Shown piece after piece: positions 33,625 through 41,914 of a stretch of DNA of 64,000 bases. This DNA is from QHXM01 sp032160705 (GTDB lineage: Bacteria > Acidobacteriota > Blastocatellia > Pyrinomonadales > Pyrinomonadaceae). Numbering within the stretch: position 1 is the first letter of the stretch; the number at the start of each line of letters is the position of its first letter. Made by a program: the position numbers and the translations under genes. The DNA is taken from contig JAVHVE010000003.1 of NCBI GenBank assembly GCA_032160705.1, positions 1 through 64,000 on the forward strand, written 5' to 3'. The notes under the pieces were generated by a model. That model had not been told where the DNA came from, made no database searches, and worked only from the letters and a program-made list of their open reading frames with translations.

Positions 33625-34833
33625 ATGCACGTACTGATAGCTGATAAATTTGAGCAGTCGGGGCGCGACGGTTTGGCCGCGATTGGGTGCGAGGTTTCGT
33701 TCCAGCCTGATTTGAAGGATGGGGCGCTCGTCGAAGCGATCCAGACGCTGAACCCGGATGTGCTGGTCGTGCGTTCGACGAAAGTTACTGAGGCGATGCT
33801 GGAGGCGGGCGCGTTGAAGCTGGTCGTGCGCGCGGGCGCGGGCTACAACACGATTGACGTGGCGGCAGCATCGCGTCGCGGCATCTACGTCTCAAACTGT
33901 CCCGGCAAAAACGCCATCGCCGTCGCCGAGCTTGCTTTCGCCCTTGTTCTCGCGCTCGACCGCCGCATTGCGGATAACGTCATCAGTCTGCGGCGCGGCG
34001 AATGGAACAAGAAAGAGTTTTCCAAAGCGCGCGGGCTTTATGGTCGCACTCTCGGCTTAATCGGCACGGGGCAGATCGGGCAGGAGATGATTCCACGTGC
34101 GCGAGCGTTTGGCATGAACGTCGTCGCGTGGAGTCGCAGTTTGACGGCTGAGCGCGCCGCGAGCTTAGGCGTCGAACGTCTGGACACTCCGCAGGCGGTC
34201 GCGCGCGTCGCAGATGTGGTCAGTGTGCATCTGGCATTAAAACCTGAGACGCGCTCGCTCGTCGGCGCGGACATCTTCAACTCGATGAAGGAAGGCGCAA
34301 TCTTCATCAACACTTCGCGCGGCGAGGTCCTAGATCAGAATGCTCTCGCTCATGCGTTGAAGACTCGCAACATTCGCGCGGGGTTGGACGTTTTCGCGCA
34401 AGAGCCGACTTCGGCTGTGGGCGAGTTTACGGACGAGATTGCGAGGGAAGAGAATCTTTACGGCACGCATCACATCGGCGCTTCGACCGATCAGGCGCAG
34501 GAGGCGATTGCTGCCGAGACCGTCCGCATCGTGCAATCTTTCAAAGAGACAGGCCGTGTGCCGAACGTCGTCAACCTCGCGCAGGGCACGCCCGCCACGC
34601 ACACGCTCGTCGTTCGCCATCAGGATCGCCCCGGCGTGCTCGCGCACGTCCTCGACGCCGTCCGTAGCGCGAACATCAACGTGCAGGAGATGGAAAACAT
34701 CATCTTTGAAGGCTCTGAGGCGGCAGTCGCCCGCATTAACTTAGAAGCCGCGCCGCCGGCAGACACGCTTGAGCGGCTGCGCTCAGAGAACCCGGACATC
34801 CTGGAACTTAGTCTTCTGGAAATCAGAAGCTAA
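33625..34833 (+). CDS. serA: D-3-phosphoglycerate dehydrogenase (SerA)
   Basis: 402 residues. It oxidises 3-phosphoglycerate to phosphohydroxypyruvate with NAD, the first step to serine. GLIGTGQIGQEMIPRARAFG is the NAD-binding Rossmann motif; INTSRGEVLD and THHIGASTDQAQEA contain the catalytic Arg/Glu/His region. The C-terminal 80 residues (LVVRHQDRPGVLAHVLDAVR) form an ACT domain for serine feedback. The shape is that of the short ACT-containing type. The ATG follows element A4 with no Shine-Dalgarno sequence. It is clustered with DUF1015, an SDR and serC. Confidence 0.93.
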   Translation: MHVLIADKFEQSGRDGLAAIGCEVSFQPDLKDGALVEAIQTLNPDVLVVRSTKVTEAMLEAGALKLVVRAGAGYNTIDVAAASRRGIYVSNCPGKNAIAVAELAFALVLALDRRIADNVISLRRGEWNKKEFSKARGLYGRTLGLIGTGQIGQEMIPRARAFGMNVVAWSRSLTAERAASLGVERLDTPQAVARVADVVSVHLALKPETRSLVGADIFNSMKEGAIFINTSRGEVLDQNALAHALKTRNIRAGLDVFAQEPTSAVGEFTDEIAREENLYGTHHIGASTDQAQEAIAAETVRIVQSFKETGRVPNVVNLAQGTPATHTLVVRHQDRPGVLAHVLDAVRSANINVQEMENIIFEGSEAAVARINLEAAPPADTLERLRSENPDILELSLLEIRS

Positions 34834-34837
34834 ACAC

Positions 34838-35626
34838 ATGAACTGCACACTCATCACAGGCGCGTCGAGCGGCATCGGTGAAGCCTTTGCGCGCAGGTTG
34901 GCGGCGCGAGGCGAGAATGTCTTGCTGGTGGCGCGCTCGGAAGATAAGCTGGCGAGCCTGTGTAATGAGCTTGGTCGGGCAGATAACGTCAGCGCGCAAT
35001 ATGTTGCGCTGGATTTGACCGAGAAGGATGCGGCGGCGAGATTATTGGAAGAGACAAACCAGCGCGAGCTTGAAGTCGAGATGCTCATCAACAACGCGGG
35101 CTTTGGTTCGATGGGGGATTTCACGGCGCTCGACGTGGAGCGCGAGCTTGAGATGATTGACCTGAACATCAAGTCACTCGTCGCGCTGACGCACCTTTAC
35201 CTCAAGCCGATGCGCGAGCGCAAAAGCGGCACGATCATCAACGTCGCTTCGACCGCAGCCTTTCAGGGCGTGCCGTACATGGCGACCTACGCCGCGACCA
35301 AAGCCTTCGTGCTCGCTTTCTCCGAAGCCCTGTGGGACGAGAATCGCGCGTTCAATGTTCACGTCATGGCGCTTTGCCCCGGCGTGACGGAGACAAATTT
35401 CTTCGCGGCGGCAAACTCCGACAAGCCGCCGATGCGCGTCGCGCAGACCGCTGACCAGGTGGTTGACACGGCGCTCACGGGGCTCAAACGCGGCAAGAGC
35501 CACATCATTTCCGGCTGGACGAATTACATTATGACCGAATCCGAGCGGCTCGTTCCGCGCTCTGTCGTCGCCCGCATCGCGGGCAAAGCGATGCGACCAA
35601 AGTACGCTAAAAACAGTGACAAGTGA
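34838..35626 (+). CDS. Short-chain dehydrogenase/reductase (DltE/YohD-like)
   Basis: 262 residues. TLITGASSGIGEAFARRLAA is the TGxxxGxG cofactor site, NNAGFGSMGDF the NAG motif, INVASTAAFQG the serine and YAATKAF the YxxxK catalytic motif. The substrate is not evident. It starts five bases after the serA stop, so it is in the serine operon, although a role in serine synthesis is not established. The last residues (KNSDK) and the stop codon overlap the first units of repeat B2. Confidence 0.88.
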   Translation: MNCTLITGASSGIGEAFARRLAARGENVLLVARSEDKLASLCNELGRADNVSAQYVALDLTEKDAAARLLEETNQRELEVEMLINNAGFGSMGDFTALDVERELEMIDLNIKSLVALTHLYLKPMRERKSGTIINVASTAAFQGVPYMATYAATKAFVLAFSEALWDENRAFNVHVMALCPGVTETNFFAAANSDKPPMRVAQTADQVVDTALTGLKRGKSHIISGWTNYIMTESERLVPRSVVARIAGKAMRPKYAKNSDK

Positions 35627-35690
35627 CAGGTGACAGGTGACAAGAAAGAACAAGGATTTAACTTGTCACCTGTCACCTGTCACGGCTTTT
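35615..35690. repeat. Heptad inverted repeat, family B (element B2)
   Basis: Left arm GTGACAAGTGACAGGTGACA repeated; right arm CACCTGTCACCTGTCACGGC. The stop codon TGA of the SDR gene (35624-35626) is the TGA of a GTGACAG unit. The loop AAGAAAGAACAAGGATTTAA matches the reverse complement of the loop in B1. AGGAGAG after it serves serC. Confidence 0.92.
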
Positions 35691-35703
35691 AGGAGAGAAA
35701 AGA

Positions 35704-36789
35704 ATGACCGAGAGAATTTTTAACTTCAGTGCTGGCCCGGCGATGTTGCCGCTGCCTGTTTTGGAAGAGGCGCAGCGCGAATTGGTGAGTTTGCCCGGTG
35801 TGGGGATGTCCGTGATGGAGATTAGTCATCGCTCGAAGGCGTTTGACGAGATCATCGGGCGGGCGGAGGCGGGTTTGCGAGAGTTGTTTGGTTTGCCCGA
35901 AAGCTATCACGTGCTCTTTTTGCAGGGCGGCGCGAGTTTACAGTTTTCGATGATTCCGATGAACCTGCTGCCAAAAGAGGGAAGCGCCGATTACATCGTC
36001 ACTGGAAGCTGGGGCAAGAAGGCCGTCAAAGAAGCGAAGCGCGAGGGGGCGGTGAACCTCGCGGCGACGATGGCCGATGGCGGCTTCACACGCACACCTC
36101 AACAGGATGAACTCAAACTCGACCCGAAGGCCGCGTATGTTCACCTGACGACGAACGAGACGATTGAAGGTGTGGAGTGGAAGAGTGAGCCTGAGACGGG
36201 GGACGTGCCGCTCGTCGCGGATGCTTCGAGCGATATTCTTTCGCATCGCATCCCGGTCGAAAAATACGCGCTCATCTATGCCGGAGCGCAGAAGAACATG
36301 GGGCCGAGCGGCGTCACCCTCGTCATCATCCGCGACGATCTTTTGCAGCGCATCCCCGAAGGGCTGCACACGATGCTAGACTATCGCACACACGTCGAGA
36401 ACAAGTCGCTCTACAACACGCCGAACACCTGGGGCATCTACATCATTGATCTCGTCTGCAAGTGGCTTCAGGGCAAGGGCGGGCTCGCGGGCATGGAGCG
36501 TGAGAACGAAGAGAAAGCCGGGTTGCTGTATGATGCGATTGACGCGACCTCGTTTTATCGCGGCCACGCCGACGCGGACTCGCGCTCGATTATGAATGTC
36601 ACGTTCCGACTGCCCTCAGAAGAGTTGGAGAAAAGGTTCGCCAGCGAAGCGACTGCTGCCGGGCTGGATGGCTTGAAAGGCCACCGCTCCGTCGGCGGCA
36701 TCCGCGCCTCAATCTACAACGCTTTCCCGCGCGAAGGCGTCGAAGCTCTAGTCTCGTTTATGAAAGAGTTTGAAAAGAAGCACGGGTAA
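35704..36789 (+). CDS. serC: Phosphoserine aminotransferase (SerC)
   Basis: 361 residues. It converts phosphohydroxypyruvate and glutamate to phosphoserine and 2-oxoglutarate, the second step to serine. FNFSAGPAMLPLPVLEEAQR is the diagnostic N-terminus, VLFLQGGASLQFSMIPMNLL the substrate region, and IYAGAQKNMGPSGVTLVIIR contains the PLP lysine. The end GHRSVGGIRASIYNAFPREG is typical. AGGAGAG precedes the ATG. No phosphoserine phosphatase (serB) is seen in the window. Confidence 0.95.
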   Translation: MTERIFNFSAGPAMLPLPVLEEAQRELVSLPGVGMSVMEISHRSKAFDEIIGRAEAGLRELFGLPESYHVLFLQGGASLQFSMIPMNLLPKEGSADYIVTGSWGKKAVKEAKREGAVNLAATMADGGFTRTPQQDELKLDPKAAYVHLTTNETIEGVEWKSEPETGDVPLVADASSDILSHRIPVEKYALIYAGAQKNMGPSGVTLVIIRDDLLQRIPEGLHTMLDYRTHVENKSLYNTPNTWGIYIIDLVCKWLQGKGGLAGMERENEEKAGLLYDAIDATSFYRGHADADSRSIMNVTFRLPSEELEKRFASEATAAGLDGLKGHRSVGGIRASIYNAFPREGVEALVSFMKEFEKKHG

Positions 36790-36790
36790 A

Positions 36791-36940
36791 AGCCGTGACA
36801 GGTGACAGGTGACAAGAACAGTTTTCAGTTTTTAGTTTTCAGTTTTCAGCAAAACTTCGCTGGCCACTGAAACTGAAAACCGAAAACTGAAAACTGAAAA
36901 CTCGTCTTCTCCTGTCACTTGTCACCTGTCACCTGTCACG
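36791..36940. repeat. Compound nested inverted repeat: family B outer, family F inner (B3/F2)
   Basis: Outer arms: GTGACAGGTGACAGGTGACA on the left and CACTTGTCACCTGTCACCTG on the right. Inner arms from about 36818 to 36903: CAGTTTTCAGTTTTTAGTTT on the left, ACTGAAAACTGAAAACTG on the right, around the loop CAAAACTTCGCTGGCCAC. The family F hairpin sits exactly where family B elements have their loop. It fills the gap between serC and the TolB-like gene. Confidence 0.92.
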
Positions 36941-36946
36941 ATTTTT

Positions 36947-38011
36947 ATGAAATATCTATCTACGCTCCTTGTCTTTATTCTCCTCATCGCTCCGCTTAAA
37001 TCCGTCGAACCGACCGTCCGTGCAGTCTCGCCTGACGATGACCTCGCGCTGCCTGCTGAGAAGCATTTGCGAAACGTGCGGCAGTTGACGTTCGGCGGCG
37101 AGAACGCCGAAGCGTATTTTTCCGGGGATGGACGCGAGTTGATCTTCCAATCCAAGCGCGATGGGCGCGAGTGCGACCAGATATACACGATGGGCGCGGA
37201 CGGCGCTGGCGTGCGGATGGTCTCGACCGGCGAAGGGCGCACGACCTGTTCCTACTTCTTTCCGAAAAAGCGGCGCATCCTGTATGCGTCCACGCACAGG
37301 GCTGCGAAAGAGTGTCCGCCGAGACCGGATTTCCGGCGCGGCTACGTCTGGCCGATCTATCCATCGTATGACATCTTCACTGCGCGCACCGATGGCTCAG
37401 ACCTCAAGCAATTAACCAGCACGTCCGGCTATGACGCCGAAGCGACCATCTCGACGGACGGGAGCAAGATCGTCTTCACTTCGATGCGCGACGGCGACCT
37501 GGACATTTACACGATGGATGCGAACGGCAAACACGTGCGCCGCCTGACTTCGGAGCTTGGCTACGATGGCGGCCCCTTCTTCTCGCGCGATGGTCGTCAG
37601 ATAGTCTATCGCGCCTATCACCCGCAGACGCCCGAACAGGTGGCGCGCTACAAGCAGAAGCTCACGGAAAATTTAATCGAGCCGACCGTCTTTGAACTCT
37701 GGGTGATGAACGCCGACGGGACAAACAAGCGGCAGGTGACACGATTAGGCGCGGCGAGCTTTGCGCCTTACTTCCTGCCTGATGGGCGACGCATCATCTT
37801 CGCCTCGAACGTCAACGACCCCAAAGGGCGCAACTTCGATCTCTACATGGTGAATGTTGACGGGACGGGTTTGGAACGCATCACCTATGAAGAAACCTTC
37901 GACGGCTTTCCGATGTTCTCGCCGGACGGGCGAAAGCTCGTCTTCGCCTCGAACCGCAACGCGAAGACGCGCGGCGACACGAACGTCTTCATCGCGGATT
38001 GGGTAGATTAA
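36947..38011 (+). CDS. TolB-like beta-propeller protein, secreted
   Basis: 354 residues. The signal peptide is about residues 1-19 (YLSTLLVFILLIAPLKS). The rest is built of PD40/WD40-like repeats of 40-50 residues: LTFGGENAEAYFSGDGRELI, TISTDGSKIVFTSMRDGD, FSRDGRQIVYRAYHPQ, FLPDGRRIIFASNVN and FSPDGRKLVFASNRN. The blades with DG/SPDG turns and IYTMDANG-type strands are the TolB family pattern. It is probably a periplasmic binding or scaffold protein. It begins after the nested repeat with no Shine-Dalgarno sequence. The M28 peptidase follows by five bases, suggesting a shared transcript and function. Confidence 0.87.
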   Translation: MKYLSTLLVFILLIAPLKSVEPTVRAVSPDDDLALPAEKHLRNVRQLTFGGENAEAYFSGDGRELIFQSKRDGRECDQIYTMGADGAGVRMVSTGEGRTTCSYFFPKKRRILYASTHRAAKECPPRPDFRRGYVWPIYPSYDIFTARTDGSDLKQLTSTSGYDAEATISTDGSKIVFTSMRDGDLDIYTMDANGKHVRRLTSELGYDGGPFFSRDGRQIVYRAYHPQTPEQVARYKQKLTENLIEPTVFELWVMNADGTNKRQVTRLGAASFAPYFLPDGRRIIFASNVNDPKGRNFDLYMVNVDGTGLERITYEETFDGFPMFSPDGRKLVFASNRNAKTRGDTNVFIADWVD

Positions 38012-38015
38012 AATT

Positions 38016-40094
38016 ATGCGACGAAAAGTTCTTTCCCTTTCGCTGATTCTCGCTCTGGCTTTCAGTGCCCTCGCGCAGCAGCAGCGAGCGAACGAATCCC
38101 AACCGGAGATGGAACGCCTGCGCGCTCACGTCTCCTATCTTGCTTCCGACAAGTTGGAGGGGCGCAGAACCGGAAGCAGTGGGGCAAACGCGGCGGCGGA
38201 GTACATCGCCAGAGAGTTTGCGCGTTACGGTCTGCGCCGCAGCATCGGTCGTGATTTGCCCGGCATGTCTATTCTGGAAGCCGATAGCCCGCGCCGCTAC
38301 ATGCAGGAGTTTCCGTTCGTCGCGGGCATCGAGTTAGGCCGCAACAATTCGATGCTGTTCACGCCGCGCGCACAGGGTGAAACCCCTGGGGCGCAAACGA
38401 GCGCACGCGCCGCAGCATTCGATCTTCGTCCCGGCGAAGACTGGATGCCGCTTGGCTTTTCGTCGAGCGCGAATTTAGCAGCCACTCCCGCAACGTTTGT
38501 CGGCTACGGTATCAAGGCCGACGAATTGAATGCGGACGATTACGCGGGCGCGCAAATTACAAATCGCATCGCCATCGCGCTGGCAGGAACGCCTGACGGC
38601 GACAATCCGCACGGACAGTTCGCGCGCTACGCGAGCGTGCGCTGGAAAGCGATTGCGGCGCGCGAGCATGGCGCGGCAGCGCTCGTCGTTATCGCGGCGG
38701 AAGAGAATTTCAAAGACGACCGTCTCTCACATCTTAGCTATGACAACAGCGGGGGTGAGGCAGGTTTGCCTGTCGTCGTCATCTCGCGCCAGGCGGCACA
38801 ACGCATTCTGGAAGCGGGAGGACTCGCGCCGCTGGCTGAATTGGAAAAAGCTGCGAGCACAGTTCGCTCAATGACAAGCGCGCCGACGACTGAGCCCGCC
38901 GCCGTGAAATCATCCGGCGAGAATCGAAAGAATGTTGCCGCACCGCTTCAGAATGTCACTCTCTCCATCAAGACTGACATCTTGCGTCGCAATGCTCCGG
39001 CCTACAACGTCGCGGGCATTCTCGAAGGCTCTGACCCCGTCCTGAAGAATGAAGTTATTGTCATCGGCGCGCACTACGATCATCTGGGGCGCGGCGGTGA
39101 GGGGAGTCTCGCCACGCGCGAAGGCGACATACATCACGGCGCGGACGACAACGCCTCGGGCGTGGCCGGTGTGCTTGAGTTGGCGCGCATCTTTTCGGCA
39201 CAACGGGCGAAGATGAAACGCACGCTCGTCTTCGTTGCTTTCAGCGGCGAGGAAGAAGGCTTGCTCGGCTCAAACTATTTCGTCAATCATCCGATCTTGC
39301 CGAATAGTCAGACCATCGCGATGATTAACATGGACATGATCGGGCGAATGAAAGAGAACCGCTTGATGATCGGCGGCGTCGGCACATCGTCCGAATGGCG
39401 AGAGATGATCGCGACGGCCAATCTTGCTCGCGGCATGAATGTGACGGCCAGCAACTCACCATCACGCGCACAATCAGAAGCTGAAAGGAAGACTCAAACG
39501 CTGAACGTCCCTGTCGTCGTCGCCGCCAATGGTCAGGCGGTCGTTCATTTCGATCCCGCAAAGCAGCTTGCGCTCACGCTGAATGAAGACGGCTACGGCC
39601 CATCAGACCATTCTTCCTTCTACGCCAAACAAGTTCCCGTGCTCTTCTTCTTCACAGGCACGCACGACGATTATCACAAGCCTACGGACACGGCAGAGAA
39701 GATCAACTATGCGGACGAAGCGCGTATTCTCTCCTTCGTTGCCAGCCTGGTGCGCTCGGTTGATGCCCTCGCAAAGCGTCCGACATACACGGTTGCCAAA
39801 AGCGAATCGCAGGGACGTTCCCTCGGCTTTCGTGTCTATCTGGGCACGATTCCGAACTACTCTGAATCAAACGACGGATTGAAGCTCGACGGAGTGCGCG
39901 AGGATTCCCCTGCATCAAAAGCCGGACTGAAAGCCGGAGACAGAATTATCAGGATGGCCGGGCGCGAAGTCCGCAACGTTTACGATTACACCTACGCGCT
40001 CGGAGAGATGAAAGCCGGGCAGGAATACGAAGTAGAAATTGTCCGGGGCAGCGAGACGCTCAAGTTGAAACTCACGCCCGCTGCGCGGAAGTAA
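38016..40094 (+). CDS. Secreted M28-family aminopeptidase with PA and PDZ domains
   Basis: 692 residues. Signal peptide (VLSLSLILALAFSALAQ), then the peptidase start VSYLASDKLEGRRTGSSGAN. A PA-like insert spans roughly residues 130-280. The zinc ligands are in IGAHYDHLG, HHGADDNASG, FSGEEEGLLG, INMDMIGR and the late HDDYHKPTDT. A C-terminal PDZ domain (REDSPASKAGLKAGDRIIRM) ends the protein. It cleaves amino acids from peptides outside the inner membrane. It lies next to the TolB-like gene. The stop codon is inside element K1. Confidence 0.92.
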   Translation: MRRKVLSLSLILALAFSALAQQQRANESQPEMERLRAHVSYLASDKLEGRRTGSSGANAAAEYIAREFARYGLRRSIGRDLPGMSILEADSPRRYMQEFPFVAGIELGRNNSMLFTPRAQGETPGAQTSARAAAFDLRPGEDWMPLGFSSSANLAATPATFVGYGIKADELNADDYAGAQITNRIAIALAGTPDGDNPHGQFARYASVRWKAIAAREHGAAALVVIAAEENFKDDRLSHLSYDNSGGEAGLPVVVISRQAAQRILEAGGLAPLAELEKAASTVRSMTSAPTTEPAAVKSSGENRKNVAAPLQNVTLSIKTDILRRNAPAYNVAGILEGSDPVLKNEVIVIGAHYDHLGRGGEGSLATREGDIHHGADDNASGVAGVLELARIFSAQRAKMKRTLVFVAFSGEEEGLLGSNYFVNHPILPNSQTIAMINMDMIGRMKENRLMIGGVGTSSEWREMIATANLARGMNVTASNSPSRAQSEAERKTQTLNVPVVVAANGQAVVHFDPAKQLALTLNEDGYGPSDHSSFYAKQVPVLFFFTGTHDDYHKPTDTAEKINYADEARILSFVASLVRSVDALAKRPTYTVAKSESQGRSLGFRVYLGTIPNYSESNDGLKLDGVREDSPASKAGLKAGDRIIRMAGREVRNVYDYTYALGEMKAGQEYEVEIVRGSETLKLKLTPAARK

Positions 40095-40192
40095 AAAGGT
40101 AAAAGGTAAAAGGCAAAAGTGTGGCTGAAACCACTTTTAATTTAGAAGTGGTTCTCTGCCTACCTTTTGCCTTTTACCTTTTTACTTTTGCC
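40091..40192. repeat. Heptad inverted repeat, family K (element K1)
   Basis: Left arm GTAAAAAGGTAAAAGGTAAA (7-mer AAAAGGT); right arm ACCTTTTGCCTTTTACCTTT. The loop GAAACCACTTTTAATTTAGA and AGTGGTTCTCTGCC resembles the loop of family A elements. It fills exactly the space between the stop codons of the M28 and RRM genes. Confidence 0.92.
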
Positions 40193-40591
40193 TTACCAAC
40201 GGGGCTCGCGGTCATTGCGTCCGCCGCCGCCACCGCCATAACCGCCACGGTCGCCGCCGCCACCGCCGCCGCCGTAGCCACCGCGATCACGTCCGCCACC
40301 GCCGCCACCGTATCCGCCGCGTCCGCCGCCACCGCCGCGATCAGTCTTCGGCTTGGCCTCGTTGACGGTCAGAGCGCGACCGTCGACTTCCTTGCCATTA
40401 AACTTTTCGATGGCCGCCGCAGCTTCTTCCGGCGTCGCCATTTCGACGAAGCCGAAGCCGCGCGAGCGTCCCGTCTCGCGGTCTTCGATGATTGATGCTG
40501 ATTCTACCGTGCCCGCCTGCGAGAAAACCTCGCGCAGGGAGTCGCCCGTCGTCTTGAACGACAAATTACCGACATAGAGTTTCGTAGCCAT
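40193..40591 (-). CDS. RRM-domain RNA-binding protein with Gly-rich tail
   Basis: 132 residues. One RRM covers about residues 1-80: LYVGNLSF is RNP2 and RGFGFVEM is RNP1, with aromatic RNA-contacting residues. The tail from about 85 is almost only Gly with Arg, Asp and Tyr (GGYGGGGGGRDRGGYGGGGG), like the cyanobacterial Rbp and eukaryotic Gly-rich RNA-binding proteins. Likely roles are RNA chaperoning and cold or stress response. The tail is encoded by a repeated nucleotide pattern and could change length by slippage. It is convergent with the M28 gene. Confidence 0.92.
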   Translation of the reverse strand: MATKLYVGNLSFKTTGDSLREVFSQAGTVESASIIEDRETGRSRGFGFVEMATPEEAAAAIEKFNGKEVDGRALTVNEAKPKTDRGGGGGRGGYGGGGGGRDRGGYGGGGGGGDRGGYGGGGGGRNDREPRW

Positions 40592-40878
40592 TTCTTCTTC
40601 TTAGTCCTTTTGAGGTGAAAGGAAGCTGTGGGCAATATGGAATCGCAAGATAAGGCGGGGAGTCCTGATCCTTTTCGGCGAAACGCGACGCGCGCCCGGC
40701 GCTCTAGCTATTACCCAAGAGCGGCTTCTAACAGGTTGACAACTAGCCTCGCTCTCTCTTCAGCCGAACACTCGTCGCTTTGCGGTCACGGGCAGGCGCA
40801 GTCACCATTGATGCGCGAGAGCAGGAATCTAACACCGCCAAGTATGCCGACATTCTGGATGGAGCGCAAGCCTGTAAC
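40592..40878. other. Intergenic region upstream of the RRM gene
   Basis: No supported gene; a 106-residue open frame on the plus strand (40628-40948) has no family resemblance. The RRM ATG has only a pyrimidine-rich and A/T-rich leader. No hairpin or box stands out. Confidence 0.35.
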
Positions 40879-41235
40879 TTACTCGATTTTCAGCATGGAT
40901 GCCGGAGGCTTAACTTCCATGCGGACGCTGACTGATTTCCTCACCTGAGCCTTGACGCGGAAAAGGGAAACCACGAATCTTTTGAACCCGGCCATCTCGA
41001 CCGTCATCCGATACGTGCCCACAGGCAGCTTGACTTCAAAATAGCCTTCACTATTTGATCGCACCACACTGCTCAACTCCGCATTCTCGAATTCGATTGT
41101 GGCCCCGGCTATCCGCGCCTCATTCTTATCAAGCACGGTGCCGGTGATTTTACCCATCTGCGAATTGTCGGCGCGAGGAACGGGGCGTCTGTGCCCGGCC
41201 AGTGTCAATACAGTCGGAACGAGCGCGACAAGCAT
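40879..41235 (-). CDS. Carboxypeptidase-regulatory-like domain protein, secreted
   Basis: 118 residues from ATG 41235. MLVALVPTVLTLAG is hydrophobic and the frame continues upstream with RLRIISL, so the true start may be an earlier non-ATG codon that completes a signal peptide. The domain MGKITGTVLDKNEARIAGAT then LSSVVRSNSEGYFEVKLPVG and TYRMTVEMAGFKRF is the CarboxypepD_reg beta-sandwich that also opens the TonB receptor here. It is a small periplasmic or surface protein, function unknown. Confidence 0.75.
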   Translation of the reverse strand: MLVALVPTVLTLAGHRRPVPRADNSQMGKITGTVLDKNEARIAGATIEFENAELSSVVRSNSEGYFEVKLPVGTYRMTVEMAGFKRFVVSLFRVKAQVRKSVSVRMEVKPPASMLKIE

Positions 41236-41308
41236 GAGGGAAATAATTCTTAACCTTTTTATTGCTGCATCCTTTCAAGATTAAGTGGCATCTTCCGCTC
41301 CCTGGCGA

Positions 41309-41701
41309 TTAGTCAACTTTCTCTTTTCCCTCCGGCGCGTCTTTACTGGCCTGCCGGGCTTTCAGTTTAGAGCCGAGGAGTGCGCCGGAGACGAAACTAA
41401 TCGCAGAAAGGACGAAAGAGCCGATCCCCTGCTTCGCTGTCCGGGGCAAGATGGAATCCGCTACGGTTCGAGTGCCTGCCCCTTGATCCGATTTTCCGAC
41501 CTCCTTCTTCAGCCGCGCTATTTCACCCTCATAATATTTCACGTTGTTCTCCGCCTCAATCAAGTCCTCTTCAAACTGCGCCCTGTCCGTGCCATGCTCA
41601 GCAGTCTTATCTTTCAGTTCTTTGAGATATGAATTAAGGCTCCGTAACTGCGTTTCGAAATTCTCCAGTTGGTCTTCCAACATTTCGCGGTTGTCCTTCA
41701 T
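41309..41701 (-). CDS. Coiled-coil hypothetical protein
   Basis: 130 residues. Residues 1-65 (MLEDQLENFETQLRSLNSYL then KELKDKTAEHGTDRAQFEED and AENNVKYYEGEIARLKKEVG) form a coiled coil. A hydrophobic segment follows (about 92-110, SFVLSAISFVSGALLGSKL), then a charged tail. It is probably a membrane-anchored cytoplasmic coiled coil. No family is recognised. The start is ATG 41701 with GGGAG 8 bases upstream; a longer frame to 41791 is not supported. It lies 73 bases before the gene at 40879. Confidence 0.7.
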   Translation of the reverse strand: MKDNREMLEDQLENFETQLRSLNSYLKELKDKTAEHGTDRAQFEEDLIEAENNVKYYEGEIARLKKEVGKSDQGAGTRTVADSILPRTAKQGIGSFVLSAISFVSGALLGSKLKARQASKDAPEGKEKVD

Positions 41702-41914
41702 GACTATTCTCCCTTTTCCAAATGTCAGGTGATCGAGCGAGGAGTCAAATTCCAATATTGCGAAGGCGAGATCGACGTTCGGCTTGAACAATTTGTTGGG
41801 CGACGCCGCCTATTCATACTCAGGCAAGAGTCGCAAGACACATTATTCAGTGTATAATACTGCTCAGCGCACAGTTTTCCTAAGTTTTTAGCTCCTCTCA
41901 AGGTAAAAAAACCG

